Of a DNA stretch of 64,000 nt, positions 1 to 11,022 are shown one piece after another. Position 1 is the first letter of the stretch. Every line of letters begins with the position of its first letter. The notes beneath the pieces were generated by a model that saw nothing but the letters and a program-made list of their open reading frames with translations, was not told the DNA's origin and made no database searches. The DNA lies in assembly GCF_027942865.1 (NCBI RefSeq), contig NC_134515.1, positions 24,636,227-24,700,226 on the forward strand, read 5' to 3'. A program made the translations under genes and the position numbers. This stretch comes from Odontesthes bonariensis (lineage: Eukaryota; Chordata; Actinopteri; Atheriniformes; Atherinopsidae).

Positions 1-358
1 ACATTTCTCAAATTAAAAGACCAAATCTGTGTTATTTGGAGACGGAATAAGTCAGTTACAAAGCCAACGATTATATCTCGTTAAATCTTAAAGTGTCTGT
101 GAAATGTTTCTCCCGCCTATCAGAGCTATCCCGCTGTAATAGAAATGTTTCCAAAAAAGTTCAATTAAATTGAATTTGAAAAATCTAATAAAAATTCACC
201 TATGTTGTGTCACCAAATTAGAACTTGGGCAACTGTTGCTTTCTTAAATACATGCTTGTCTGCAAGTCCTGTTATCCCTGTCTATTCAGCATTACACTTG
301 GTGGCAGTTATTAGAGCTGCATCCTGCAGCTTAGGTGCACGAGCTCACTCGTGGAAAA
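1..358. other. Sequence upstream of ninj1, no feature recognised
   Basis: AT-rich sequence before the first ninj1 coding codon. It must hold the ninj1 5' UTR and perhaps its promoter, but I see no CpG island, convincing TATA box or other motif. The short open frames here are not protein-like. From human synteny the next gene off this edge would be expected to be wnk2; nothing of it is visible. Confidence 0.4.
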
Positions 359-3300
359 ATGATGAACAACAGCAGCGGCAACAGAGGAAGTGGGGTTGAG
401 GTAAGGGTGATATTTCTTTTTTTTATGTCAAAGAAACACTAGGCTTTATATGTATAATTTTCTCAGCTGCCATTGTCGCTACTATTGCTGCATAGCACAC
501 AACTGCAAAAATATAAGAAATGCTAGAAGTATATCTTGATGGAATATGTTCTCCCAAACAAATGTTTCTCATTCTTGCTTTCATGCAATCCCTTTTACAG
601 TGAAGAATAGGTATATATGTATATGTACAATATGCATTGGAGATATGTGTTCATTATCCACAAAGAAGTCTAAAATAGTTCTAAATTGCTTGGATACATG
701 AAGCAGCACTTTAAAAATGTGACTAAATTCAATGCAGGAGTCATGCAATTAATGTTTGTAAACTATTAGCTTTAAATTATTGCCAAGTCTTAGTTCACTC
801 TCTGTAACCGATATTTGTCAGGGTGATTATTTTGTGTAAGCTGATGATGCTCAGCTATCCATCACCTGTGGTTTCTGCATTTTCATTCCACTTCGTATTT
901 AAGCCCACTTCATCTATATGAAATGGGGAACTTTATGAGCACTGCAGTACAGACTTGATGCTCACTGATTTCATGTCCACACAGAAGCAGATCAATCTGC
1001 AAAAAACATTTAAACAGAGATCCTCACGTCTGCTGAAGGCACGCTGGGTCAGATGACATTCCGGTCCATCTGAGGAGTGAAGTATTGTTGGCACCTAAGT
1101 GGCCTTATAAATAAAGAATGGCCTCCTTTGTTTCCACTTCACCAGCCTAAATATACACATGTACACACACGCACACACACACAGTCTTACCTTTATATAA
1201 TGTCAACTTCACGCTACAACTAGAGAGCTGCAGGATAACTGTGATGCTTCCAGAGTGTTTATTAGGCCGATGGTTTATGTGGCAATTTAAGTTTCCATTT
1301 GACAAGTAATAACAGTATGCAGTCGCTCAGAGCCACATCCAGTGTGCAATATCAAGTTTTACAATGTAAGGGAATGGACTTCACTTTGTCGTCCCCCCCC
1401 CCCCACAGTCAATGTCTCAATAGCGCTATTTAATTTCAGGTGGATGGATGTGTGCATGTGTTTGGGTGTGTGTGATTGCAGAAGTAGGGAGGAGGAAGGG
1501 ATACCCTGGCTTCCAGAGATACTTCCTTATGACTGTCAGAGCTCAGCCAACAGATACAAAGTGTAATACCCTTACGCTCGATAAAATGGGCTATCTCATT
1601 TACAATGCCCCCCCACACACACACTCAGCATGTACCGATGAGCCAGGAATGAATTCATGATCGCTTTGTGGAATGACGATCTTATCTGCAGATGCTCCAC
1701 AGGCTTTTAATATCCTGATCTGTTTTACACTGAAATCCAACACCAATTGGATTCTGTGTCAGATTTCCGTACAGAGCTGGAACAATCTTGTGCTTTGGTC
1801 TTTTTTTCTGTCATTGGTTTTACAAAGCAGCCCTCTCTAGAACAACAGTGCGTTTCATTCTTTAAGTGCCATAGCTGGATCATGGACCCCCATCTGAAAC
1901 AGCCATGTTTGCTTTGCTCTGTGTGAGGCTGTAAAACTAAAAGCTCTACAGAGAATCATGGAAATTAGATTTACAGTTGGGTCGATCCTGATCTGGAAGA
2001 CTGCCAGAGTTTGAGGTGAGTGAGAAGAAAGGACTGCTGATGCAACATGATGGATGGAAAGCAAAGAAGTGCTTATGTGTGAGAGGGGGGGTGGGAGGGG
2101 GGAGACACCCATCAAGTTACAGTTAATTTGGTCTTTCGACAGCTATTATTCAAGTACATAATAAATGCAGGACCCTAGAATGCCTTAAGTGCATCACATT
2201 GTTCATGTAAAGAGCCCTCTACATCTCAGATACAGAGCTTAGTGGTACAAAGCAGTAGCAGCAGCATGGTCTCTATGAGAGAAGCATATGAGTTGCGTAT
2301 GAAAATTATCACTCATACGCTGGTATACGCTGACATACGCCAGGGGAACGTTAGGCATAGGTTGTATACGTTTCAAGCACGCTGGCATACGTTGGCATAC
2401 GTTGGCATACGCTGAGCCAGAAATAAATTTTTGAACATGCTCAAAACTTTTGTGCGTATGGTTAATACGCTAAGCATACGCTAGGCATACGCTGAATACG
2501 CTAGAGGTACGATATAGGTACGTTACTGATAGGTCGAGAACGCTGGACATAAATTGCCATATGTTGGCATGAAGGTGTACCGTACAGCTAGCGTATTTAT
2601 AGCCTCCGCCCGTCTGCCGCCTCCATCTCCGCAAGACGGGCGGAGATGGAGGCGGCAGACGGGCGACGATTCACGGGAGCGGCCAGGAGGAGGAGTTGGG
2701 GATCTTGATCGCTCAGAAGCATGTAACTCATCAGCCGCAGGTGCATCAGGCATTTCAGCAGGTTTGGGTGAGAATGATTCTTGTGTTTTTTTTGCCTTTT
2801 CCTCGGCCCAGGGCCCGGGCAAACGACGATTGCTTCTTGGGAGGCATGATCGAGATGAATGTCTCGAGAGATGTTGATAGCGCGTCGTGCAATTGGAAAG
2901 GCTGCTGATATAGGCGCGTTGAAACGTACGCTGGGCATGCGCAGTTCATATGCTACTCATACGCTAGTCATTCTTTATTTTCAAGGACTTTTCGTGCGTA
3001 TGAAAATTATATTATTAATTTTCATACGCAACTCATACGCTTCTCTCATACGCAACAGTGTGACAGGGCAATAAGTGACATGCAGGTATTTAGCTTACGG
3101 TGTTGTATTATTAGGGTGACCATACGTCCGTATTTCCCGGGACATGTCCGTATTTCACGGGACGCCCGGGACAGGAAGTGAAATACGGACGTGTCCCGGG
3201 AAATACGGACGTATGGTCACCCTAGTTGTATTCTGTGTGACAACGTGGGAAACGGGGACAGGTTTAGGATTAGGCGTGGGAGTTGAATGAGTTCAATTCT

Positions 3301-6300
3301 TTTGCTGGGAAGTCAGACAAAACTAGGTGGCCTCTGAATACACAAAGAAAATACAGTCTTTAATAGATTTTAGGTTTTGGTTCAATCTCAGGAATTTACA
3401 GACTGCAAACTTCTCACTGTTGTGCAGTGCAGCTAAGAACAAAAAAAAAAAAAAACTTTATCCACTCATGAGTGAAAATGAGTGTAAAGACAGTAGCCTA
3501 TATATTAATTTCTCTGCCTAACTTTTTGTAATTTTTTCTCTTCACTTTGCCTTTTCAATGTTTTCTGAAATAGCCTAACCTTATCCTTGATTTCTTATGG
3601 CATTTTGTTATTAAAATTGATTACAATTCAGTTTTCTCTGTTTTTTAAAACTTGCTTTTACGCTTTGATACTTTGATAATTTGATACTTCTAATGGACAA
3701 AGTGATTATTTATTGATGATTTTACAACATTAAATGTATATCTTTTTCTCAGTAAAGCATTATATGGTTACCTTTTATCACTTTTAAAAGGTCTTACGGC
3801 ACATAAGTGAATTACTGAATGTCCTTTTTCCTTTCTCATGAACAGCTGCTGCAATGTCAGTGACATCTGATCTGACTCTGCAGAAAGAAGGACGTGTTAA
3901 ATGTTATTTCATGAATCCATCTGTTATTCCACTGCGAGGCACAACTAGGAGTTCAAACTCGTTCAAACCACCTTTTTGCCTCTCCCAGCCCTCCCTGCTT
4001 TATTTCATCTCCCTCACCGTCCTTTCTCTCGCAGGTCTTCCCCTGAGCTTGATTCGGATAAGAAATGCTGTGTTAATAATTCATCACAAAATAAGCATTG
4101 AGCCTAGAACCACAACAGAGCAACCGATTTAACAAGAACTTTTCTTTTGTTATACATAACAATATATGTAAATGGGCTGGTCAGCCAAAAAGCATATTAC
4201 TTTCTTTGGGAATCAGAAGTTTGTACAAACATGTGAATGTCGGTTTCTTAATTCATTTTTTCATATTGAAGTGAAATTAAAACTCGTATCCTTTATTATT
4301 AATTTTTGCTAGTCTAGCATGGTTTGCTCCCAAAATGGCAATTCAAAATAACAGACAATGTCCTGCATTCAGTATTTTTTTGTTAGTTTTTGTTAGTTAG
4401 ACTTTGCTCTCAGCCTTCTGATCTGTGTAGACAGATGACAAAAAGCTTAGCCTCACAGGTCTGGTGACTGTAAGTCTCGTCCCTGAATCCACATAAGGAG
4501 GTCGTTATATTCATGGGTGATTTTTAGAGAAAAGTCAGCTGCTATGTTTCTAGACACAGTGACTCCATGTTTCAAACCTGTGATCTCACAACAAGCATTA
4601 TCTCACTGTGGTGTGTTGACTTGGGGATAAAGGGCTGTCTTTGAAAAGCCTGTGTCAGTGTTTGAGAGCAGAATGGCTGACCCCGACACGTCATGACAGT
4701 GTACCATTTGTGGCGTTTGGCCCAAATCACAGTCACATGGAGACTACACCACACTGCTTTCCAGTGGAATGTAGGGAAACATGTTTTGAGGAGTTGCGAT
4801 GAGTTGGAGCACAATGTATTATGACTAGGAGTGAAATGGATTTTGAGTAAGCCAGTGGAGGTTTTTTTTAATTTTCATTTTATTCAAGGTCTGTTGGATG
4901 TTTTTGAAGAGGTCTTTTTCATCAAGCTACGCCAAATTATAAACTCTAAACTAAATGGTACACTGCCAGATGAAGAACTTGTAATCCATGTCCCAAAAAG
5001 CAAAGGTTTATTAGGAGCATTAAACATGGCTTGTCCTGTACTGAAATAAAACTCAATCAAAATAATTGTTGCAGCATAGCTTTAGCTCTTCTCTAACCCC
5101 AACAGCCACACCCTCTGCTCAGTTTGTACTTCCCCTCGAACATCAACTTAACCCATGCCAGCTGATTGTTGTGAATATCCTAAAGACACTGTAATTCAGC
5201 TGTTGCCTATTCTGTGGCAAATTAGAGGGTGCAGCTCTTCTTTTCTCTTCTCTTGTCTTTGTCCCTGTAGCAGAGGGAAGACCGTTCATACCAGCTCAGT
5301 GGTTTGGTTAATCTCTGACAAGCTATGCTTACTGCAGCTACAGAAGTGTGTTGTGAGAAAAAAAGGGGGAGTTTTTGGTACTCCGGAAGAGGCTGCTGAT
5401 TATTACCGAATGCTCACAGAAAGTGTCCAGGCTTTGGCCTTGACACCATTTAGCCTTCAGTAGCATTGCTCTGGTCTTTGCCAGGCAACACTGAGTGGAT
5501 GTTCATTCAGCAACAGTGCTCCAAATGCTAATCTATTTTCCACATTTCAGAAGGTGGAGATTTCTTATTTATCAATAAGCAAACTATTTCTCCAGCACCT
5601 GCAATGCCCAGCACGAGATTGACTTCATATGGTACAGAGTCCACTGGGATGCAGTGGACGCACACACAAAACCAAGCTAGGGATTTGTTACTTAATCATC
5701 ACCCACACATTAGTCAATTCACTGTAATACTGAGTTGTTGTTGTTTTATTCTTTAGCACTTTTGCTATTACTCCCTGATGATTCATATAGAGTATATGAC
5801 ATTCTTTACGGGCTATGTAATCTATTAAACTGCATTTACTCAATTTTGGTTATCTGCTCAAAATGCGATAAAAAATAAAATGCTGATTGTGACGTGAACT
5901 TCCGTCATAAAAAGAGTGCTTCTGCGTTTTACTTAGGCTTATTCTGCAATTGTGCTAGAAGAGACTGAGATATGACTAAACAGCCACCGTATCACTCAAC
6001 ACAACCAGCAGGATTACAGGCGCAGGACAGTCAGTCATCGCTGCTTTGATTTGTAAAATCAACAAATTGGGGAAGAGAGGAGGGTAGCCCAGGCTTACGG
6101 GAAACAGTGCAACATGCCCGGAGGTCATAATAAAACCTGACTCTCAGGGAGAAAAACAAAAAACATGAAAATATGCAAACTGAAAGAGATTGTTTCAAAC
6201 CATAGGCACAAAATGCACATGCTGACTTGTTAATCTTCACTGGCTTGCCAGATTCTTATAGCTGCATGAATAGCTTTCAAGGGTCACTCCTCGGTGATGC

Positions 6301-8824
6301 TTGCTCGATGTGCTAATTAGTTCAGAATGGCAAACAGATCCTCACCATCCGTGCACAGGAAGCACAAAATTACTGCTAGTCTCATCAACATGCTGCTTTG
6401 TTCAGCTGGGAGAACAAAACACAGCACAGAGTATGCTTTTCTGTTTATTTCCAGGCATTCTTCTCTCAGGCACTATCTCCAAGCCATAAACATTTTTTTT
6501 TCTGTGCCAATTACATTCTTCTCTCCACAGGCCACCCATCCAGATGCTCATCCCAGCAGCCCAGCCCTTCTCAACATGAACCACTATACCAATAAGAAGA
6601 GTGCAGCTGAGAGCATGCTGGATGTGGCTCTACTGATGGCCAATGCCTCCCAGTTAAAGGCACTGCTGGATCAGGGGCCAAACTTTTCATTCTACGCCCC
6701 CACCCTCATCCTAATCGGCATTTCTCTCTGTCTGCAGGTCACAGTTGGGGTCCTGCTTATATTCACAGGTGAGAAAATGAACACAGCCTTAGCTCCTCTG
6801 AGGCATCTTTGTTTTCTTTACATTTCGTAACCTTCAAGTTTAATACTATTCACCCTGCCCCTCAGTAAGATTGCTGCTTACTTTATTCCACATTTTGCTC
6901 GAAATTGAATGCCCCCGTCACCAAACAACCCCTGAAAAACAACCCATTACCTACCAGACTTTTGCTGTAACCACGGCAACCAGGTCAGAGTTCACCAGGT
7001 TTTAGTTTGTCAGCACGTATGAGAGTCAATGGAGGGAGGTCACTCAAATCATCTGCAGTGTATGTGTGAAAACATTTTAGTATGTGTCTATGAACGTGTT
7101 GGAATCAGCAAAAGTCACCAAAAAGAGAAGTAAGTCAATGTAAAAGGACCATCTATTAGTTAGGATGAGATGAAGCAGTGCAGGTTAGACTCAATATTTT
7201 TTGACAGGGTGAACAACAGGTTGGTGAACTTTGGCCAGGGTCATGCTGATGAGTAAATACAGGGAGGTATGTAGTTATTTTCTATATCTGGAAACATTTA
7301 TATCCCTCTCCCCTCTGAATGTATCATTGTGATCATTTGAAATGTATGATGAGATGAAATGATGAGTATTTCTCGAGCCCCAGATGAATGTTGGATTGAT
7401 TTTTTTTATTTGTTTTCCTTGTTCACAAAAGATACTTCTTATGAGTTTGGAAATTTCACTCTTTCACAAGATGTCAAAACTCTTATTTTTCATCACTGTC
7501 ATACTCGGGGCTCTAGTGTTTATATACTTGTAAATTTCAACAGATTGCCAGAAAGAACTTTGACAATCATGTGACAGTCATCACACACTTATTAGGTCTT
7601 TCACCTCTCCTAAGTCCACTCCAACAGCCAGAATAGCACAACCCCCCCCCCTGCCTCACCCTTTGATTCAGCCCTGTTTAATGGAGGCAGTGGTGCGTAA
7701 TGTGAGTGGCCTACATACCGCTCCCACAGCCCCACTCCAGCCCTACCCATGCAAGTCAGACGTACACACACAGGTTCAGCCTCGGTCCCTGCACCATTTG
7801 ACCTTTGGTAGTCGTCTACAAATACATGCATGCACGCACACACACACACACACACACTGTACCCCTACACACTCAAATTTCTAGGAAAGCACATTCATTT
7901 GAGCATTATTCATCGACCAGTCCCTGTGATGATGAAGATCACACGTTGTCATGTCATTGTTGCAATGTGGATTTGTGTCATTTTGTTTGGATCAAGGTCT
8001 TTAAAAAGCACATTATGAAAAGAAGTATGTGTAATGTAGGAAATGCAAGCTTCCCTTTGTTAGTTTTTATTTTTTCCCAGAGTTGTTCTGTCTGTGTGCT
8101 ATGAATCTGACGCTTGCTTCCGTAGTCTTCTCAGTGTATGTGGCATCCACAATCTATATTTGTTGAACATACATGGAGTTTCTAAAAAAGAAAAAACAGT
8201 TCATCACGTCAGTTTTGCTCCATTTCGTCACTTTTTTGGTTTGTCGTTAGATGCCTTTGTAATTGCAAATTCACTTGCCTGAAATGGCCCCTTGAGGCCA
8301 AAATAAAAGCATTTTTTAACTGGAATGAATTGAACAAGAAATGTGGGATGTTGTGAAACATTTGGACCACTGGTAATCAGATTTGAACAAACAAACAAAA
8401 AAACTAAATTATTAAGGATTTCTTATATCTTTTATAAAGGTTTTGACTAATAGACTGAACAGCGTTTCCTCAGGCTTCAGCGAAAAGCTGAATCATTTAC
8501 TCCTTTTCCTCTCATTTTCTCTTGTCACTTACAGACATATGAACTCTCTGAACCCAGAATCAAGTATAAATAGATATGTGCTTGACAGTAAGCCATAATG
8601 AGTTGGCGTGGTTCCCAGAATAAATTAGATAGCTACTGTTTGATTAGACATTTGCTGAGTGTGTGTTGTGAAAAATGTGTTTCCTGGCTCTGTCCACAGT
8701 GCAATGGAACCTGAATGATGAGCAAAAACACTGGAGGCTTAACTTCATGGAAAACTTGGCCACTGGCCTGGTTTTTATCATTATGGTGGTCAATGTCTTC
8801 ATCACAGCGTTCGGAGTCCACTGA
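359..8824 (+). CDS. ninj1: Ninjurin 1, three coding exons, 134 aa
   Basis: Coding exons 359-400, 6531-6768 and 8700-8824 join in phase. Exon 1 gives 14 residues (MMNNSSGNRGSGVE) and ends at a GTAAGG donor. Exon 2 follows a strong pyrimidine tract and acceptor. Exon 3 completes the split codon V94. The ninjurin core is clear: the amphipathic segment NHYTNKKSAAESMLD (residues 31-45), transmembrane segments at about 69-94 and 114-133, and the ending VNVFITAFGV. In mammals NINJ1 is a homophilic adhesion protein whose clustering causes plasma-membrane rupture during lytic cell death; the conserved KKSAAESMLD lies in the amphipathic helix linked to that activity. The protein stops right after FGVH, so the short tail that follows this point in human NINJ1 (152 aa) is missing. 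NINJ2 is the alternative, but the neighbours card19, susd3 and fgd3 point to ninj1. Exons 2 and 3 are secure; exon 1 rests on splice phase and composition. Confidence 0.93.
2276..3048. mobile_element. Non-autonomous DNA transposon (MITE-like), TIR 33 bp, TA flanks
   Basis: The ends are terminal inverted repeats at 2276-2308 and 3016-3048, matching at 32 of 33 positions by eye and beginning TGAGAGAAGC. Each end is bordered by TA (2274-2275 and 3049-3050), as expected for a TA target duplication. Both subterminal regions are packed with copies of ATACGC / GCGTAT in both orientations. The GC-rich middle (about 2595-2940) has overlapping minus-strand open frames: one starts MPPKKQSSFARALGRGKGKK, another is Ser/Pro/Arg-rich (SRSPTPPPGRSRESSP). 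They look like the shifted remains of an N-terminal coding exon. No transposase catalytic region is present, so the element cannot move itself. TA duplication fits Tc1/mariner-type or some other cut-and-paste superfamilies; I cannot assign it further. Confidence 0.85.
2608..2664. repeat. Perfect 25 bp GC-rich hairpin inside the transposon
   Basis: Arms 2608-2632 and 2640-2664 are exact reverse complements around a 7 nt loop. The arms are much richer in GC than the surrounding element. The hairpin sits at the edge of the possible captured coding segment and may mark an inverted duplication at the internal deletion point. Confidence 0.9.
3112..3224. mobile_element. Palindromic foldback MITE, hAT-like
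   Basis: About 113 bp that fold almost completely on themselves. The outer arms start TAGGGTGACCATACGTCCGT and pair perfectly for at least 33 bases; the pairing continues imperfectly toward a CCCGGG-rich centre. The 8-mer GTTGTATT occurs at 3102-3109 and directly after the element at 3225-3232, which fits an 8 bp hAT target duplication, although two or three bases separate the left copy from the arm. It lies only 63 bp from the larger transposon. Confidence 0.8.
6769..8699 (+). other. ninj1 intron 2
   Basis: Canonical GTGAGA donor and CTCTGTCCACAG acceptor. It contains a (CA)n run at about 7835-7858 and a C run near 7642; otherwise nothing recognised. Confidence 0.75.
7835..7858. repeat. (CA)n microsatellite in ninj1 intron 2
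   Basis: About 11 CA units. Confidence 0.8.
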
Positions 8825-8910
8825 CCAAACCGCAGTGACTGACCAAGAACGCACGCAGGTATTCTTGCGTATTGTTAAACAAATATTTGTGACAAATCGG
8901 AGAGAGGAAA

Positions 8911-8916
8911 AATAAA
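8911..8916 (+). promoter_or_regulatory. Probable ninj1 polyadenylation signal
   Basis: AATAAA 87 bases after the ninj1 stop codon, the first such hexamer in the presumed 3' UTR. Position and strand fit; real mRNA ends could lie further downstream. Confidence 0.5.
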
Positions 8917-11022
8917 ACATTGAGTATCTAAATAGGTGTGGCACACTAACACTGAGGCTACGTGTCCCTACGTAAACTCTGTTGGGGACGAACAGCATTC
9001 TTCTATGAAGTTTTCCCTCATATGGTGTTTCTAGGGTGTTGGTGGAGAATTGGTCCAAAAGTGTTCCTGGGTTGAGATTTGGTCTGAAGACATTAGCCTT
9101 GGATTTACATCATTTTTATACTCATTGAACCGTTAAGGAGCATATCCCTTACTCGTCCGAGTGTATATCATACATATGTTAACTCTTTTCACACTTTGAA
9201 TTGCCTTGTGTACGAATTGTGCTCTACAAATAAACTTGCCTTGCCTTGCCTCGCCTTCACCGTTTCACCTGTTTCATTGTGGGGTTTTCTCCTGAACACA
9301 TCCATGTGGTCGGCATGTTTTTGGCCCTCGACTCTTCTGACCTGGCTGGCACAATCCCCTACCTGATCTAGAAACACACCGATCTCTCCAGGCTCTCACA
9401 GAAGTTTCCACCAGAAAACAACTCAAACAAATTCAAGCCTCTGTTCATTTACCAGAAAATCATTGTCCTGCTCTGCTGCAGGCACAGCGAGAGAACAGTG
9501 AACCTGGGAGAAACAGCTGTGGTGGCAAAGAGGTCTGGCACAGAGAAAACAAATTTGTTTCTCATGGGCAAACAGGAAAGTGGAGACAACAGCAGTGAGT
9601 CACGTGTGACCTCGCACTGTCTGTCGCCTCTGCTGTCCTACAGTGACCCCTAGCACCGGCCGGACACAGATGCTTAGTATCGCTCTCAAATATGAACACA
9701 GCTCAGTTTTAAATTGCGTGTTTTGTTCCAGACAGGTCGGACGTGAAGGTTTCGATGAGTCTGCTGAGCACGTGCATGCAGAACAGGGTGCACCTCATCT
9801 GTCAAAAAAGCGTCTGACCCACATCTGCAGACACATCTGTACCACAGGTCTCATACCTACCGTGTATTCAATTATAACAACATTTGATTTTGCCATGAAT
9901 CTTTCTGCTATGGGCAAAGCTGGACTGTGGCTGTGGTTTTCTGGTCTGACAGCAGCTGGTGACTCAGAGTCAACACAGCAAGGACCCCAGCAAAACTGCT
10001 TGTTAAAATGGAAGCCTTAATTAGACTGTGTTTCAGCTATGTCACTGAAACCGCAATTAGAGCCCAAGCCAATATTCATTTTGTACACTTCAGTGTCTTA
10101 AACAGAAGGATACAAAAGCTGTTTGAGTCTAATTGTTAATATTTATTGATAAAATACCTGAATAGTATGCAGGCTTGTATGTGTATATTTCTGCAATATG
10201 ACAGTGACAAAGCACTTTTCAGCAGACAAACCAACATCGCAATCTTATCCGTTTTCCTCCTCCACAACTGTCACTGGTAACCGTGGAAACAGCAAGAGCC
10301 AGATTGATGATACACACAGCTTCAGTCAGGGCAGATCTGTGACTGATATTTATACATGATGTACACTTATGGCGCCTACTTCTCCGGCTCCATCCCAGTC
10401 TTAAACAAAGGAACTCTGTGGGGGTCGAAGATCAGAGGATGCTGATGATCAACGAGAAGCTTTGGCTCTTGTGAAGCAAGGGTATTAGAAGCTCTCTCGT
10501 GAGAATGCGGATGCCAGTTTAACAAACTCAACAATCGCTCATGGTGACATTTCAAAAGCTTTGCTTTGCCTCTACAGACTATTTATTACAAGAATGTGAT
10601 AAAAGCATTTCAGGGCATTCAAACTGTATCCATTCTGCATATGTCTTTCTTGAGCAGTCAAGTAAATAGCATATAATTTCATTAAGTTGGCTTTACCCAG
10701 TCATTCAATTTGTCATTATCAATTAATGTGAGCAGCCTGCTACTTCTGATTATCATTGATTTAACACACCAGAACATTTTCCATCACCCTTGTTTCCTGC
10801 ATTTGTGTACCAAATGAGGGAATACTGCCCTCTAGTGTACATTTTGATGTTAAGACACAAATTTGCTATGAGTTCACGTTAACAGTACTGGTGATGGCAC
10901 CTGGTCTGGTGGCAGACGAAACAGTGACAGACAAATCCTAGAAAATCAGTTCACTTTACTGATCATTACCCTGAATTTCCCTTTATAACTAAATTACCAC
11001 ACAGTATATGGTATTAAATATT
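8917..11022. other. Intergenic, between ninj1 and LINE debris
   Basis: No gene recognised. The longest open frame (9643-10020, + strand) has no family resemblance or splice support. The only supportable item is the short LINE 3' tail at 9196-9252. Confidence 0.5.
9196..9252 (+). repeat. LINE 3'-end fragment with TTGCC tail
   Basis: Carries the segment CACTTTGAATTGCCTTGTGT, then GTGCTCTACAAATAAACTTG, and ends in repeated TTGCC units. The same block recurs at 13036-13101, and a related version, inverted, forms the 3' end of the LINE at 11023-12051. It is a short, 5'-truncated copy. Confidence 0.65.

Larger units (their letters stand above)
401..6530 (+). other. ninj1 intron 1
   Basis: Large first intron, GTAAGG donor and TTCTCTCCACAG acceptor. 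Apart from the two foldback elements at 2276-3048 and 3112-3224 and a short CA run near 1161-1183, I see nothing supportable in it. The last 204 bases (6327-6530) are an open frame continuous with exon 2, so intron retention or an internal promoter could add a different 68-residue N terminus, but nothing else supports that. Confidence 0.7.

Noticed and set aside
2284..3055. CRISPR-like or tandem repeat array because of the recurring ATACGC
   Set aside because: Spacing is irregular, the motif is only 6-7 bases and occurs on both strands inside a transposon of an animal genome.
4572..4814. 80-codon minus-strand frame considered as transposase debris
   Set aside because: No DDE motif, helix-turn-helix or known repeat similarity could be seen.
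6531..8824. Assignment as ninj2
   Set aside because: Linkage to card19, susd3 and fgd3 matches the NINJ1 locus; NINJ2 neighbours such as WNK1 or B4GALNT3 are absent.
9643..10020. 125-codon plus-strand open frame downstream of ninj1
   Set aside because: No recognisable domain, upstream promoter or splice signals; lies in repeat-rich intergenic DNA.
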